Positions 1 to 6,642 of a DNA stretch of 28,425 nt are shown here, in pieces. The position numbers and the translations under genes are program-made. The notes under the pieces were generated by a model. It did not search any database and had not been told where the DNA came from. It saw only the letters and a program-made list of their open reading frames with translations. Origin of the DNA: JBBRRP01 sp038251425 (GTDB lineage: Bacteria > Myxococcota_A > Polyangia > Polyangiales > Polyangiaceae); the NCBI GenBank assembly GCA_038251425.1, contig JBBSBI010000050.1, forward strand, positions 1-28,425. Direction: 5' to 3'. The number at the start of each line of letters is the position of its first letter. Positions within the stretch are counted from its first letter, which is position 1.

Positions 1-251
1 CCCTCCCTTGAGAAATAGAGAGCATCCACCGCTCGGCCACGCATCGTCTGAAGCCCAACGGGCTTTCTCTCGTCCGCCCTTGCCGCTTGCTCGCGCTCCA
101 GGAACATGACAGCGCGCTCGCGCGTGAGCGTGATGTGAACCGGGTGCGTTTCGGAGCTGCCCCACAAATAGAGCCGCAAGCCATCGCGTTCGTCACGCCA
201 CTCCTTGGACAGCAGCATCGCTTCGCAGCTCTGTGGTTCCACAGGAACCAT
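1..251 (-). CDS. polB: DNA polymerase II, N-terminal fragment (runs off the left edge)
   Basis: Reading the minus strand from an ATG at 251 gives 83 codons that stay open to the window edge. The peptide has the layout of the N-terminal domain of E. coli-type family B DNA polymerase II: a hydrophobic start, MLLSKEWRD, then an LYLWG strand, PVHITLTRERAVMFL, and RAVDALYFSRE. These align by eye with FILTRHWRD, the VTLAPQESVAF segment and PVYGLYC of PolB. The family is a damage-inducible repair polymerase with 3'-5' exonuclease. The exonuclease and polymerase motifs lie outside the window. An in-frame TGA sits a few codons upstream of 251, so 251 is the furthest possible ATG. A second ATG at 218 (the M of MLLSKEW) matches the family start better. 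No strong ribosome binding site is seen for either. Confidence 0.8.
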   Translation of the reverse strand, partial: MVPVEPQSCEAMLLSKEWRDERDGLRLYLWGSSETHPVHITLTRERAVMFLEREQAARADERKPVGLQTMRGRAVDALYFSRE

Positions 252-441
252 TGTTGGGTTGCGCCTTCAGCCTTTGGCTCTGGGGAGCGGTACGAAGCAA
301 CGCCCTACATGAAGAAGCGCCCCGCAACGGAACCTGGGGGGGAAGGTCGCTCGTCGCGGGGCAGGGGAGATGTAGTGCGGGTCGGGCTCGGGGGCAAGTG
401 GGCTGGGTCTCCGTGAAGAAAGCCGGCTCTCTCACAGCAAT
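252..441. other. Intergenic, no gene recognised
   Basis: This 190 bp stretch lies upstream of polB and downstream of the zinc-ribbon gene. It is G/C-rich and holds a 7-bp inverted repeat (GCCCCGC at 319-325, GCGGGGC at 356-362) with a 30-base loop and no following T-run. Open frames crossing it have no recognisable protein features. It presumably carries the polB promoter and the end of the zinc-ribbon transcript, but no clear promoter box is visible. Confidence 0.5.
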
Positions 442-1326
442 TTAGTAGAAATAACCTTTAAACAGGCGGATCACCTCCGCCAACCATTCGCCGTTGTAGG
501 GCTCAGTCTGCGACATCATCGGCGAGCTCATGGCCAAAAGGGCCGCCCGTTTCTCGCTCAGATGGTGAGCCATGCGCTCCAGCTCGCGACGGCGAGACTC
601 ATCGAGCCCGCCCTTCATGACGAATTGAATGATGCGCCCGAGTTCGTCGCGATCAAACCAGATGCCGTGAGGTTTGCAGACGTCCACGATCACACCGGAA
701 GTTTCGGCAAAATTCTTGCGATTCATCAATTGTTGGCAGTGGGGGCACGGCACGTAGCGCGTGGGCATCAACGCGCCCGGACTCCGCTCGAACGCTTCCA
801 GCTCGAGGTACGGCCCTCGACTTGAAAGTACGAGGCCTTGCTCGTCGCGATTCTTGATCAGGTTGTCGAAAGCCGTCGACTCCAACCAAACCCCACCGCA
901 CGAGGAGCACTCCTCGAGCAATGTTTCACCCACCAAATGCGCCGACAACGTGAGCCCATTCAACGGTGTGCCCCCGTTCGGCAGACGCGTCGAACAACGC
1001 GGACACTCGCGCTGGGAAGCTTCCTCAGGGGGCGCGTGCGCTGCAAGCAGCATCTCCGCCCCACAGTGTTGACAGTGGTTCGACCCGACAAACACGCGGC
1101 CAAAACAGCTTGGGCAGGCCACCACAGCGAGAGCGGTGCGGCAATACGTGCAGGCCACGCCATCCGGCGAAACGGGCGCCCCACACGCGGGGCACTTTAG
1201 CATCGTTGCTGATTCGCTGAGCTTCGGAATGGCAAGCACCGTACCGCAGCGGCAACGAGCTCGCGTCCCAGCCTTGCGCCCCGTGACATCATAGCGAGAG
1301 TTGCAACCAGGGCACGTGATGATCAT
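442..1326 (-). CDS. Multi-zinc-ribbon protein with zf-TFIIB domains
   Basis: This 294-residue protein is built from metal-binding ribbons. It has an N-terminal MJ0042-like finger (CPGCNSRYDV, then CRCG), two short double-zinc-ribbon units (CPACGAPV..CTYCRTAL and CPSCFGRV..CQHCGAEM), and two zf-TFIIB-type units. The first zf-TFIIB unit has CPRCSTRL, then CSSCGGVWLES. The second has CPHCQQLMNR, then CKPHGIWFDRDEL. The C-terminus is a charged helix (DESRRRELERMAHHLSEKR) followed by an aromatic tail. No signal peptide is seen, so it is probably cytoplasmic. Proteins of this class are common in myxobacteria and their role is unknown; nucleic-acid or protein binding is inference only. The start is well supported: AAGGAG lies about 8 bases before the ATG. 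Confidence 0.85.
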   Translation of the reverse strand: MIITCPGCNSRYDVTGRKAGTRARCRCGTVLAIPKLSESATMLKCPACGAPVSPDGVACTYCRTALAVVACPSCFGRVFVGSNHCQHCGAEMLLAAHAPPEEASQRECPRCSTRLPNGGTPLNGLTLSAHLVGETLLEECSSCGGVWLESTAFDNLIKNRDEQGLVLSSRGPYLELEAFERSPGALMPTRYVPCPHCQQLMNRKNFAETSGVIVDVCKPHGIWFDRDELGRIIQFVMKGGLDESRRRELERMAHHLSEKRAALLAMSSPMMSQTEPYNGEWLAEVIRLFKGYFY

Positions 1327-1590
1327 TCTGGGGGCTCCTTAAGGTGCAACCCATGAGCGTAGGCAGGCATGCATCCTTGTCAACGGCAACTCCGAGGTCA
1401 ACGGGCAACTCCGAGCCGCGCACGCGGGGGCGCCAGGTGAGATGCCCTTTTCGTTCCTCAGAGATAGTAAGCATGCTTACTATCTTGTCTTCGACTTTGG
1501 GATAGAGGTCACCGACAAGTTTGAGAGCACTTGGCGATCCAAGAGCCCACCGGCTATGCGCATGAGCGTTTCCTGATACAAGCAGCGGCA
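1327..1590. other. Divergent intergenic region containing repeat I-1
   Basis: This separates the zinc-ribbon gene (-) from the SpoU methyltransferase gene (+). The right half is occupied by the first copy of the family I palindromic repeat. The left part (1327-1443) holds only the zinc-ribbon gene's ribosome binding site and a short direct repetition of caac(g/t)ccgag-like sequence near 1380-1415. Confidence 0.5.
1444..1534 (+). repeat. Family I palindromic repeat, copy 1
   Basis: This is a full-length copy, about 90 bp. The left arm is cccttttcg.tcct. A perfect palindrome follows at 1462-1485 (24 bp, half-site AGATAGTAAGCA, centre GCATGC). The right arm contains ttcgacttt, gatagaggtcac, gacaagttt and gagcacttgg. 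It aligns almost base for base with copy 4 and has the same orientation. It ends against the 5' end of the SpoU gene: its last bases supply a possible TTG start at 1531 that I reject in favour of the ATG at 1591. Confidence 0.9.
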
Positions 1591-2109
1591 ATGTCACGCC
1601 CAGCCCGCCCTGATCGCGCCGTATTTCCAGTTTTGCCGCGGCGCCCGATCCGGCTCGTGCTCGACGGAGTGACGCACCTCCCCAACATCGGAACTCTCTT
1701 CCGTCTGTGCGACGCGTTTCGCCTTGAACGGCTCTACGTGTGTGGTTTTGATCTTGAGTTACACAAGCGCAGGCTCACACGCGCTGCCGCCGGGACGCTC
1801 GGGTGGGTCCCCTGGGAACCGCGCGCCACCGCGACCGAGATTGTCCTCGAGAGCCGGGCCCTGGGCTATTCAATTGCGTCGATCGAGCTGTGCGAGGGAA
1901 GCGTACGACCGGAAGCGATGCGCACGGATTCTCCGCTCTGCCTAGTACTAGGCGCTGAGCGCCACGGCGTCTCACAGGCAGCGCTGGCACTTTCAGATCA
2001 GTTCATCGAGATCCCGACCGACGGCATGGGTGGTTCCATCAATCTCACCACGGCTGCGGCCATCGTCGTGTACGAAGCCTCGCGCCGATTTCCCCTAGAT
2101 GAAGGGTGA
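1591..2109 (+). CDS. SpoU/TrmH-family RNA 2'-O-methyltransferase
   Basis: This 172-residue protein shows the three SPOUT motifs of the SpoU branch. Motif 1 is THLPNIGTLFRLCDAF near residue 30, which supplies the conserved N and R. Motif 2 is LVLGAERHGVS. Motif 3 is IPTDGMGGSINLTTAAAI, which forms the SAM-binding trefoil knot. The family methylates ribose 2'-O in tRNA or rRNA using SAM. There is no extra RNA-binding N-terminal domain, so it is a minimal catalytic protein like TrmL/TrmH-like members; the target cannot be told from sequence. I chose the ATG at 1591 because an upstream TTG at 1531 lies inside a dispersed repeat. The gene is bracketed by direct copies of that repeat (1444-1534 and 2257-2320). 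Confidence 0.85.
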   Translation: MSRPARPDRAVFPVLPRRPIRLVLDGVTHLPNIGTLFRLCDAFRLERLYVCGFDLELHKRRLTRAAAGTLGWVPWEPRATATEIVLESRALGYSIASIELCEGSVRPEAMRTDSPLCLVLGAERHGVSQAALALSDQFIEIPTDGMGGSINLTTAAAIVVYEASRRFPLDEG

Positions 2110-2387
2110 GCGCGGATTGCAACACCAGGTCCACTGCAGCGACCTTAGGCATAAGGGTTGCGCAGCTGGCTCGAAGGGTTGGAGGATTGTTTCAGGTGGC
2201 CCGGCCAAGTCAGGTCGCTGGTTGGGCGGGCGCGCAGCCGAAATAAGGGTCCCGTCGAGCATGCTTACTACCTTGTTCGACTTTGAGATAGAGGTCACGG
2301 ACAAGTTTGGGAGCACTTGGGGATGAGTGGCGAGCCCTGCGCACATTGTTCTCGACGCTCGTGTCGCAGTAGGGCGGGGGCATCTCG
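2110..2387. other. Intergenic with repeat I-2, no gene seen
   Basis: This stretch lies between the SpoU gene and the decayed hydrolase/peroxidase locus. Apart from the 5'-truncated family I repeat at 2257-2320 I see no gene, terminator hairpin or promoter. Short frames here have no recognisable content. Confidence 0.5.
2257..2320 (+). repeat. Family I palindromic repeat, copy 2 (left part lost)
   Basis: It starts just before the palindrome centre (GCATGC at 2259-2264). It keeps the right half of the palindrome with one change (TACC for TATC) and a two-base deletion before ttcgac. The right arm then matches copy 4 almost perfectly (gagatagaggtcacgg, caagtttgggagcacttg). The left arm and left half-site are missing, so it can no longer form the full inverted repeat. 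Same orientation as the other copies. Confidence 0.85.
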
Positions 2388-2486
2388 TCAATCTTTGTGT
2401 TGCGCACGTGCCCAGCTCAACACGGCTTCGAGCGTTGCCTCGGGTGCTTCGTCATGAGGCTTGTGTCCGATGCCAGGTAGGGAGCG
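2388..2486 (-). pseudogene. C-terminal remnant of an alpha/beta hydrolase
   Basis: The minus strand reads about 32 residues, RSLPGIGHKPHDEAPE followed by a helix EAVLSWARAQHKD and a TGA. The LPGxGHxPHDEAPE segment is the C-terminal catalytic-histidine loop typical of alpha/beta hydrolases. The usual closing helix comes after it. There is no start codon and no upstream body: immediately beyond 2487 the sequence changes to a fragment of another gene on the other strand. This is a broken gene end, not a functional protein. The assignment rests on one motif. Confidence 0.55.
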
Positions 2487-2490
2487 CTGT

Positions 2491-2772
2491 GTGCGCAATG
2501 ACGCAATCTACCCGACGCTATTTCAGCGCGCTTTTGCCGGTGAAATGCCCGCTATCTCGCTTTTGAATATGGGCTAGGCCATCGCCATTTTCGAGCGCAC
2601 CATTGTGAGTTTGGACAGCCCGTTCGACCACTTTCGTAGGGGGTACGAAGATGCGCTCTCGCCTGTGGCTCGTCGTGGACTTGAGCTCTTCTACGGCACT
2701 TCGCTCGGCTGTTCGCGCTGCCATGATGGGCGCGATCTGGATCGCCCCAGCGACGAGATGGGGCACGTGATG
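2491..2772 (+). pseudogene. Inverted second-heme segment of a MauG-type cytochrome c peroxidase
   Basis: In the + frame starting at 2491 the translation reads VRNDAIYPTLFQRAFAGE, then AISLLNMG, a TAG stop at 2575-2577, then AIAIFERTIVSLDSPFDHF, RRGYEDALSPVARRGLELF and a heme-binding CSRCH (2710-2724). This is the middle and second-heme region of di-heme peroxidases of the MauG/CcpA family, which normally follows a first domain ending in ..ELLARL. That first domain is present at 2773-3231, but on the opposite strand. Flipping about 2491-2772 would rejoin the two parts. The in-frame TAG and the missing C-terminal third show that the gene is dead. Confidence 0.8.
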
Positions 2773-3231
2773 GAGGCGGGCGAGCAGCTCTGCTTCCTTG
2801 CCTCCCATTCCGAGCTCAACCGGATTGTCACCGAGCCGTGGAACAAGCAGCTGCGATTCTAGCTGGTCGACGGTGGGATCGCGCCAGGTTAGCGCTGGTC
2901 GGTCCCCAAGGTTGACCAACGCGAGCGTGTTGCGCGCATGCACTTCTCCCGTCGTACCGATCGCCCGCGCAAAACCATCCGTGAACGCTTTCTTTTGCTC
3001 GTGGCAAGTCCCACACGATCTCCCTTCGTTGATGGACAGACGCACGTCGTAAAAGAGGCGTCGTCCAAGTTCGATTCGCGGATCCCCGGGCGCGGGAGTT
3101 GGCGGAGCCACAAAGTCAGCCTGATCCCAGTTGCGAGCAGAAGGTTCGGGAGCCGATGTTGAACAACTGCTCAGCCCGAGGGCGAGCACACTGAACCACC
3201 TCAATCTCCCTGTCGTCACGAGCGTCAACAC
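2773..3231 (-). pseudogene. N-terminal domain of MauG-type di-heme cytochrome c peroxidase
   Basis: The frame begins with a lipoprotein-like signal (LRWFSVLALGLSSC). Family landmarks follow: RIELGRRLFYDVRLS, the first heme site CGTCH (3001-3015) with EQKKAFTDG, RNTLALVNLG, and WRDPTVDQLE to NPVELGMGGKEAELLARL. The homology then stops. Further reading is only the antisense of the inverted second half, down to a stop at 2518. The start is a GTG at 3231 or 3219. It follows the frameshifted lipoprotein by five bases, so the two were probably an operon. An intact enzyme would be a periplasmic di-heme peroxidase or oxidase; this copy lacks the second heme domain in frame. Confidence 0.85.
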
Positions 3232-3236
3232 AGACC

Positions 3237-3654
3237 TTACGGAATACCGTTCTCCTTCACGTAGGCCATAAATTGCACGCTGGCCGAATCCTGAGCTTTA
3301 AACTTAACGAGCGCGTTGGTCCAGACGGGGAAGTACGCGCGATAGTCCGTCAGGCCAGATTCTGGGCACGCACCGTTTAACCGCGGGCCATCAAACACAG
3401 GAGTGAAAACGGTGTCCATCAGTTCAAAAGAAACACCACGCGGCGCGAACAAAGCCAAGGTGGCTTCCCAGTGGAACTCGTCGAGGCGCACCCAGCCGTC
3501 TTTCCCAGCAGGTAACGTGATCTTTGGCACCCACGGGAGCTGCCCCGAGACCGTTACTGCCAGCGCTGTTGCCCACGAAAACCGGGTCCCTTTCCATCTC
3601 CACCGTACAACACGGCAAGAGCGCGGCTGCCAATAGCGTATAAGCTAATCGCAT
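3237..3654 (-). pseudogene. Frameshifted secreted lipoprotein of unknown family
   Basis: A lipoprotein signal peptide begins at an ATG at 3654 (MRLAYTLLAAALLPCC). That frame runs on only to 3424. A second frame without its own ATG holds a coherent acidic and aromatic protein, including VPKITLPAGKDGWVRLDEFH, WEATLALFAPRGVSFELM and a C-terminus ending VKENGIP with a stop at 3237. It could start only at a GTG at 3530. The simplest reading is one gene with a single frameshift between about 3530 and 3600. I do not recognise the family. Its position directly before the broken peroxidase gene suggests the two were expressed together and decayed together. Confidence 0.6.
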
Positions 3655-3900
3655 ATTCTAAGCGTCTTTCTAACTGGGGCTCTTTTGCCCGGTCAATCGT
3701 TGAGTTTCTGAGGATCAGGTGCGGGTTAACCAGAACTTACCCCTATCAAGAGACGGCTCGTCTTCGCAGGTGCCCATTTGTACACCGGCAGAATCACGCG
3801 CTCCTTCGTCACAAACATCGGCTGAAATTCGGATCCCGGTGGTATGCACCAATGCGTGACGCCAGGAATATTCGCGGGTTTCCCGCCAAGACCGAAGGCC

Positions 3901-4884
3901 ATGGCGGTGATGCTACTCGCGTCCCGGGTCTATACGTTCTTTCTCGGCGTCGTCCTCTTGAGCCGCTTTAGCGGAGTCGAACGTTCAAGCCTCGCGTTCG
4001 CTAGTAATGCGCTGCTGCTTTACACGCTGGGCTCGGCCGTTTGGCTGATACCGGTCGCGTTAATCGGACGCCGACTAGACAGCTGGCTAACGTTGGCAGG
4101 GTGTCTTGGGCTCACGTCATTGCTTTGGGGAGGGCTCTTCATTCCGAAGCAATCACAGGGATCGGCTCCAGGTCCGAGTGTTTCCGTGATGGCCTACAAT
4201 GTTCTCGGCTACAATTTTGACACAGCGTCAACCCTGCGCATTCTTCGCGAAGCAGCTCCCGACGTCGCGGTGCTGCAAGAGTTAAATCCAGAAAATTCGG
4301 CGGCGATTGAGCGCGAGCTGTCGAGTCGCTATCCCTATCGGTGGCTAGACGCACAACCCGGAGTCCGCGGAGGCGGCATCGTGAGTCGCTTCCCCTTTAG
4401 AGAGATATCAGCGGGCCCACTTGCGGGTGTGCCATGGGTTGGCAAACCGATGGTGATCACTTTTTCTGTTGGGAGTCGAGAGCTGACACTCGTCCGAGTC
4501 CATTCGTATTCCGGGCCTGGAAACGTCGCCGAGCGAAATGACGAAGCCGCCGCAATCACAGCATTCGCCTCTGCGCACCAGGGTCCGCTCGTTGTCGTGG
4601 GTGATTTCAATGCGACCGATCAGAACGGCACCTACCACCTGATTACATCCGTCCTCCGTGATTCATGGCGCGAGGCAGGGTACGGGTTGGGTCATACGTT
4701 TCCAGGTACTCCAACGAACCCGGGGTCGCGCCCTGTGATCTTGGGCATCAAGGCGCCCATGTGGCTTGTGCGCATCGATTACGTCTTTCACTCACCCGAT
4801 CTGTTCGCAAAAACTGCGCAAATCATCGCCTCAGATGGTGCCAGCGACCATCGTCCCGTCATGGCGACGCTCGGATTCCGCTAG
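3901..4884 (+). CDS. Membrane-anchored endonuclease/exonuclease/phosphatase (EEP) family protein
   Basis: About 327 residues from the ATG at 3901; an upstream in-frame ATG at 3844 would add 19 unremarkable residues. The first ~95 residues contain three hydrophobic segments (LASRVYTFFLGVVLL, LLLYTLGSAVWLIPVALI, LTLAGCLGLTSLLWGGLF), as in other membrane-tethered EEP proteins. The catalytic domain shows MAYNVLGYN (metal-site Asn), LQELNPENS (metal-binding Glu), GGGIVSRFPF, VVVGDFNATD (catalytic DxN), RIDYVFHSPDL and the terminal ASDHRPV (catalytic His). The family hydrolyses phosphodiesters in nucleic acids, lipids or inositol phosphates, so the substrate is unknown. The active site probably faces the periplasm, which is inference. 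Neighbours give no clue. Confidence 0.85.
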   Translation: MAVMLLASRVYTFFLGVVLLSRFSGVERSSLAFASNALLLYTLGSAVWLIPVALIGRRLDSWLTLAGCLGLTSLLWGGLFIPKQSQGSAPGPSVSVMAYNVLGYNFDTASTLRILREAAPDVAVLQELNPENSAAIERELSSRYPYRWLDAQPGVRGGGIVSRFPFREISAGPLAGVPWVGKPMVITFSVGSRELTLVRVHSYSGPGNVAERNDEAAAITAFASAHQGPLVVVGDFNATDQNGTYHLITSVLRDSWREAGYGLGHTFPGTPTNPGSRPVILGIKAPMWLVRIDYVFHSPDLFAKTAQIIASDGASDHRPVMATLGFR

Positions 4885-4915
4885 CTTGAGTGCTCTGACC
4901 CCTGCCTACGGGCTC
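4879..4915. repeat. Family II gene-end motif, copy A
   Basis: It spans the stop codon of the EEP gene (+) and the stop codon of the convergent lipoprotein gene (-). It shares CGCTAGCT and CTACGGGCTC with copy C (6598-6642), and TAGCT..TGC(T/C)CTGACCCC with copy B (5361-5382). The sharing is short and patchy, so descent from one element is possible but not proven. Confidence 0.4.
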
Positions 4916-5352
4916 AACGCAGCAAGGCGTCGTTCCACGTCACCTAAGCTGCTACATGCAAAATCAATGTTGGCGGTGCAAGCCTTCCGGAGGTAACGCC
5001 GCGCGGTCGTAAGCTGTTCCTTGTCGCCAACCTTCGCCTGCTGAGAGTACATAGCCCCAGCGACCCAACAGGCTTCCATGTCGCCCGAATCGCAGCCTGC
5101 GGGGATCTTAGACAGATCGCCGTAGTGGTTCATCACAGCACTGATTCGTTGCCCTAACTCCAAAGCTCGGGAGCTGGGATCGGAGCCACGTGCCACCGAG
5201 TTTTGCTCCGACTCCCCTTGAGGAAAAGCCGCACCGGCTGGGCAGTTGCTAGTTGGGGCTGGTTTTGGCGCGGTTTGAGGGGATGATGGGTGCGTTGCGC
5301 ACGCAGAAATCGCCCAGGCGGCGCTGATAAGGACACCTTTTAGAAATTTCAT
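4906..5352 (-). CDS. Cys-containing Sel1-like secreted lipoprotein
   Basis: A 148-residue protein. It has a lipoprotein signal (MKFLKGVLISAAWAISAC), a Pro/Ser-rich linker, then a helical domain with a cysteine pattern (AGCDSGDMEACWVAGAMY and RYLRKACTANIDFACSSLG). That pattern resembles Cys-stapled Sel1/TPR repeats, as in HcpA-type proteins, but only about two units are present. Function is unknown. Its ATG overlaps the symporter stop (ATGA at 5349-5352), so the two are translationally coupled. The coupling makes a role next to the transporter plausible but does not show it. Confidence 0.75.
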   Translation of the reverse strand: MKFLKGVLISAAWAISACATHPSSPQTAPKPAPTSNCPAGAAFPQGESEQNSVARGSDPSSRALELGQRISAVMNHYGDLSKIPAGCDSGDMEACWVAGAMYSQQAKVGDKEQLTTARRYLRKACTANIDFACSSLGDVERRLAALSP

Positions 5353-6587
5353 GCTTTCTCCGTAGCTAGCTGCCCTGACCCCGTTTTCGGCATTCCGATC
5401 CAGCGTTGCAAGATAACGGCACCCACCATGTCAGCACTCACATTTAAGGCTGAGCGGCTGCGCGCAATCAACCAATCAACAGAGAGGAGCACCGCCAGCG
5501 CTTCGGTAGGGAGGCCAAAGTTGCTGAGTACCAGTGTTAAGGCAACCACGCCTGCTTCCGGGATCCCGGCGACGCCCATGGCGGCGATGATGCAGTACAA
5601 CGCGGCAATCACTTGGCTGCCCAGGCTCATGTGGATGCCAAAGGCTTGCGCTAAGGCGAGCAGCGTGAAGCCTTCGTAGAGGATGATGCCATCGTTGTTG
5701 AGGTTGGTGCCGATGCAGGCGCTGAGCGTGGAAGCTCGCCGTGAAACACCGAGCTTGTCTAACGCTTGGAGCGTCAGTGGCAGTGCGACCAGGCTGCTAT
5801 TCACGCCGATTGCATAGAGGATGGGGTGTGCCGCGTGCCGCCAGAATTTGAGCCACGAAAGGCGTGCAAATAGCACTATCCAGGCTGAATACGTGATGAG
5901 TGCGTGGAGTAGCATACCGAGCAGACACAGCGCGACATATTGGCTAAGGCCCTTGAAGGGTGCGAGTCCGTGCTCGTGAGTGATCTTGGCACTGGCGACG
6001 AAGACGGCAATAGGTACGAGCTTCACGACCCAGGTGAGGATGAGTTCAGAAAGCTCGCGTGCGATGCTCACCCAAGCGCTGCCTTGAGCCAAGAGGGGCG
6101 CCGCAACACTGTTTTGCTTCGCTATGCGACGCCAAGCGACCGCGAGCAGGAGCGCCAAAACGACCGTCGCCAGGATGTCGTTGTCGGCGAAGGGCTGAAC
6201 AAAGCTTGAAGGTACTTGCTTCTGCAGGAGCGCGCCTAGATCCGGTACGGCCAGCGCCTTCGCGCTGTGGTCATTGTGCAAGAACTTTAGATTTTCGCCG
6301 GGCTGAAAGAGATTGGCAATCGTGATACCGAGTGCGATCGCAATGCTGGCGTTGAGCAGCACGACGACCAAGAGCTTTGAGAAATCGCGGGTCGCGATTC
6401 GATGCTGCAAGACAGCTTCCAAGACGGCAAAGAAAACGAGCGGAGTGGCGCTGGCTTTGATCAACTGGATCAACAGCTTCGAAACGGGAAAAAGGTTCAG
6501 AACCCAAGCCCCAGAGTAAAGGCCGGTGATGGCGCCTAGAATGAGAGCGCCCACGACCAGGGAGATGGAAAGCCAGGAACGCGACAT
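5349..6587 (-). CDS. Dicarboxylate/amino acid:cation symporter (DAACS/SDF family)
   Basis: This 412-residue membrane protein has the normal size and layout of the GltP/DctA/SstT fold. It has many hydrophobic helices, a serine hairpin region (GVNSSLVALPLTLQALDKLG, residues 261-280), the unwound helix-7 motif, and a second hairpin (GVAGIPEAGVVALTLVLSNF) followed by GLPTEALAVLLSVDW. Family members import acidic or neutral amino acids or C4-dicarboxylates with Na+ or H+. Two core motifs are altered. The usual NMDGT is NNDGI (residues 297-301). The usual D.xRT..NVxGD is ARSRSALNVSAD, so the binding-site Asp is replaced by Ala (residue 375). Substrate may therefore be atypical. The downstream Cys-rich lipoprotein is coupled by ATGA overlap. 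Confidence 0.85.
   Translation of the reverse strand: MSRSWLSISLVVGALILGAITGLYSGAWVLNLFPVSKLLIQLIKASATPLVFFAVLEAVLQHRIATRDFSKLLVVVLLNASIAIALGITIANLFQPGENLKFLHNDHSAKALAVPDLGALLQKQVPSSFVQPFADNDILATVVLALLLAVAWRRIAKQNSVAAPLLAQGSAWVSIARELSELILTWVVKLVPIAVFVASAKITHEHGLAPFKGLSQYVALCLLGMLLHALITYSAWIVLFARLSWLKFWRHAAHPILYAIGVNSSLVALPLTLQALDKLGVSRRASTLSACIGTNLNNDGIILYEGFTLLALAQAFGIHMSLGSQVIAALYCIIAAMGVAGIPEAGVVALTLVLSNFGLPTEALAVLLSVDWLIARSRSALNVSADMVGAVILQRWIGMPKTGSGQLATEKA
5361..5382. repeat. Family II gene-end motif, copy B
   Basis: Short copy near the 3' end of the symporter gene: CGTAGCTAGCTGCC then CTGACCCC. It resembles the left half of copy A (4879-4915). It lies inside the symporter coding region, close to the ribosome binding region of the lipoprotein that starts at 5352. 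Confidence 0.3.
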
Positions 6588-6597
6588 GGGCGCGCAC

Positions 6598-6642
6598 GCT
6601 AGCTGAAGCTGAGCCTGGCGTCAGGGGGCCTGCTACGGGCTC
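6598..6642. repeat. Family II gene-end motif, copy C
   Basis: It lies between the symporter start and the stop of the BNR lipoprotein gene. It contains CGCTAGCT and CTACGGGCTC (shared with copy A) and tgagcctggcgtcagggg (6610-6627), an exact 18-base match to copy D (8274-8291). The core CCTG..CAGG can form a 4-bp hairpin. Confidence 0.5.

Noticed and set aside
319..362. Inverted repeat GCCCCGC / GCGGGGC between polB and the zinc-ribbon gene
   Set aside because: The loop is 30 bases and no T-run follows on either strand, so it does not support a terminator.
1531..1590. Longer SpoU methyltransferase start at a TTG
   Set aside because: The TTG lies in the last bases of a dispersed repeat and the added 20 residues do not fit the family; the ATG at 1591 does.
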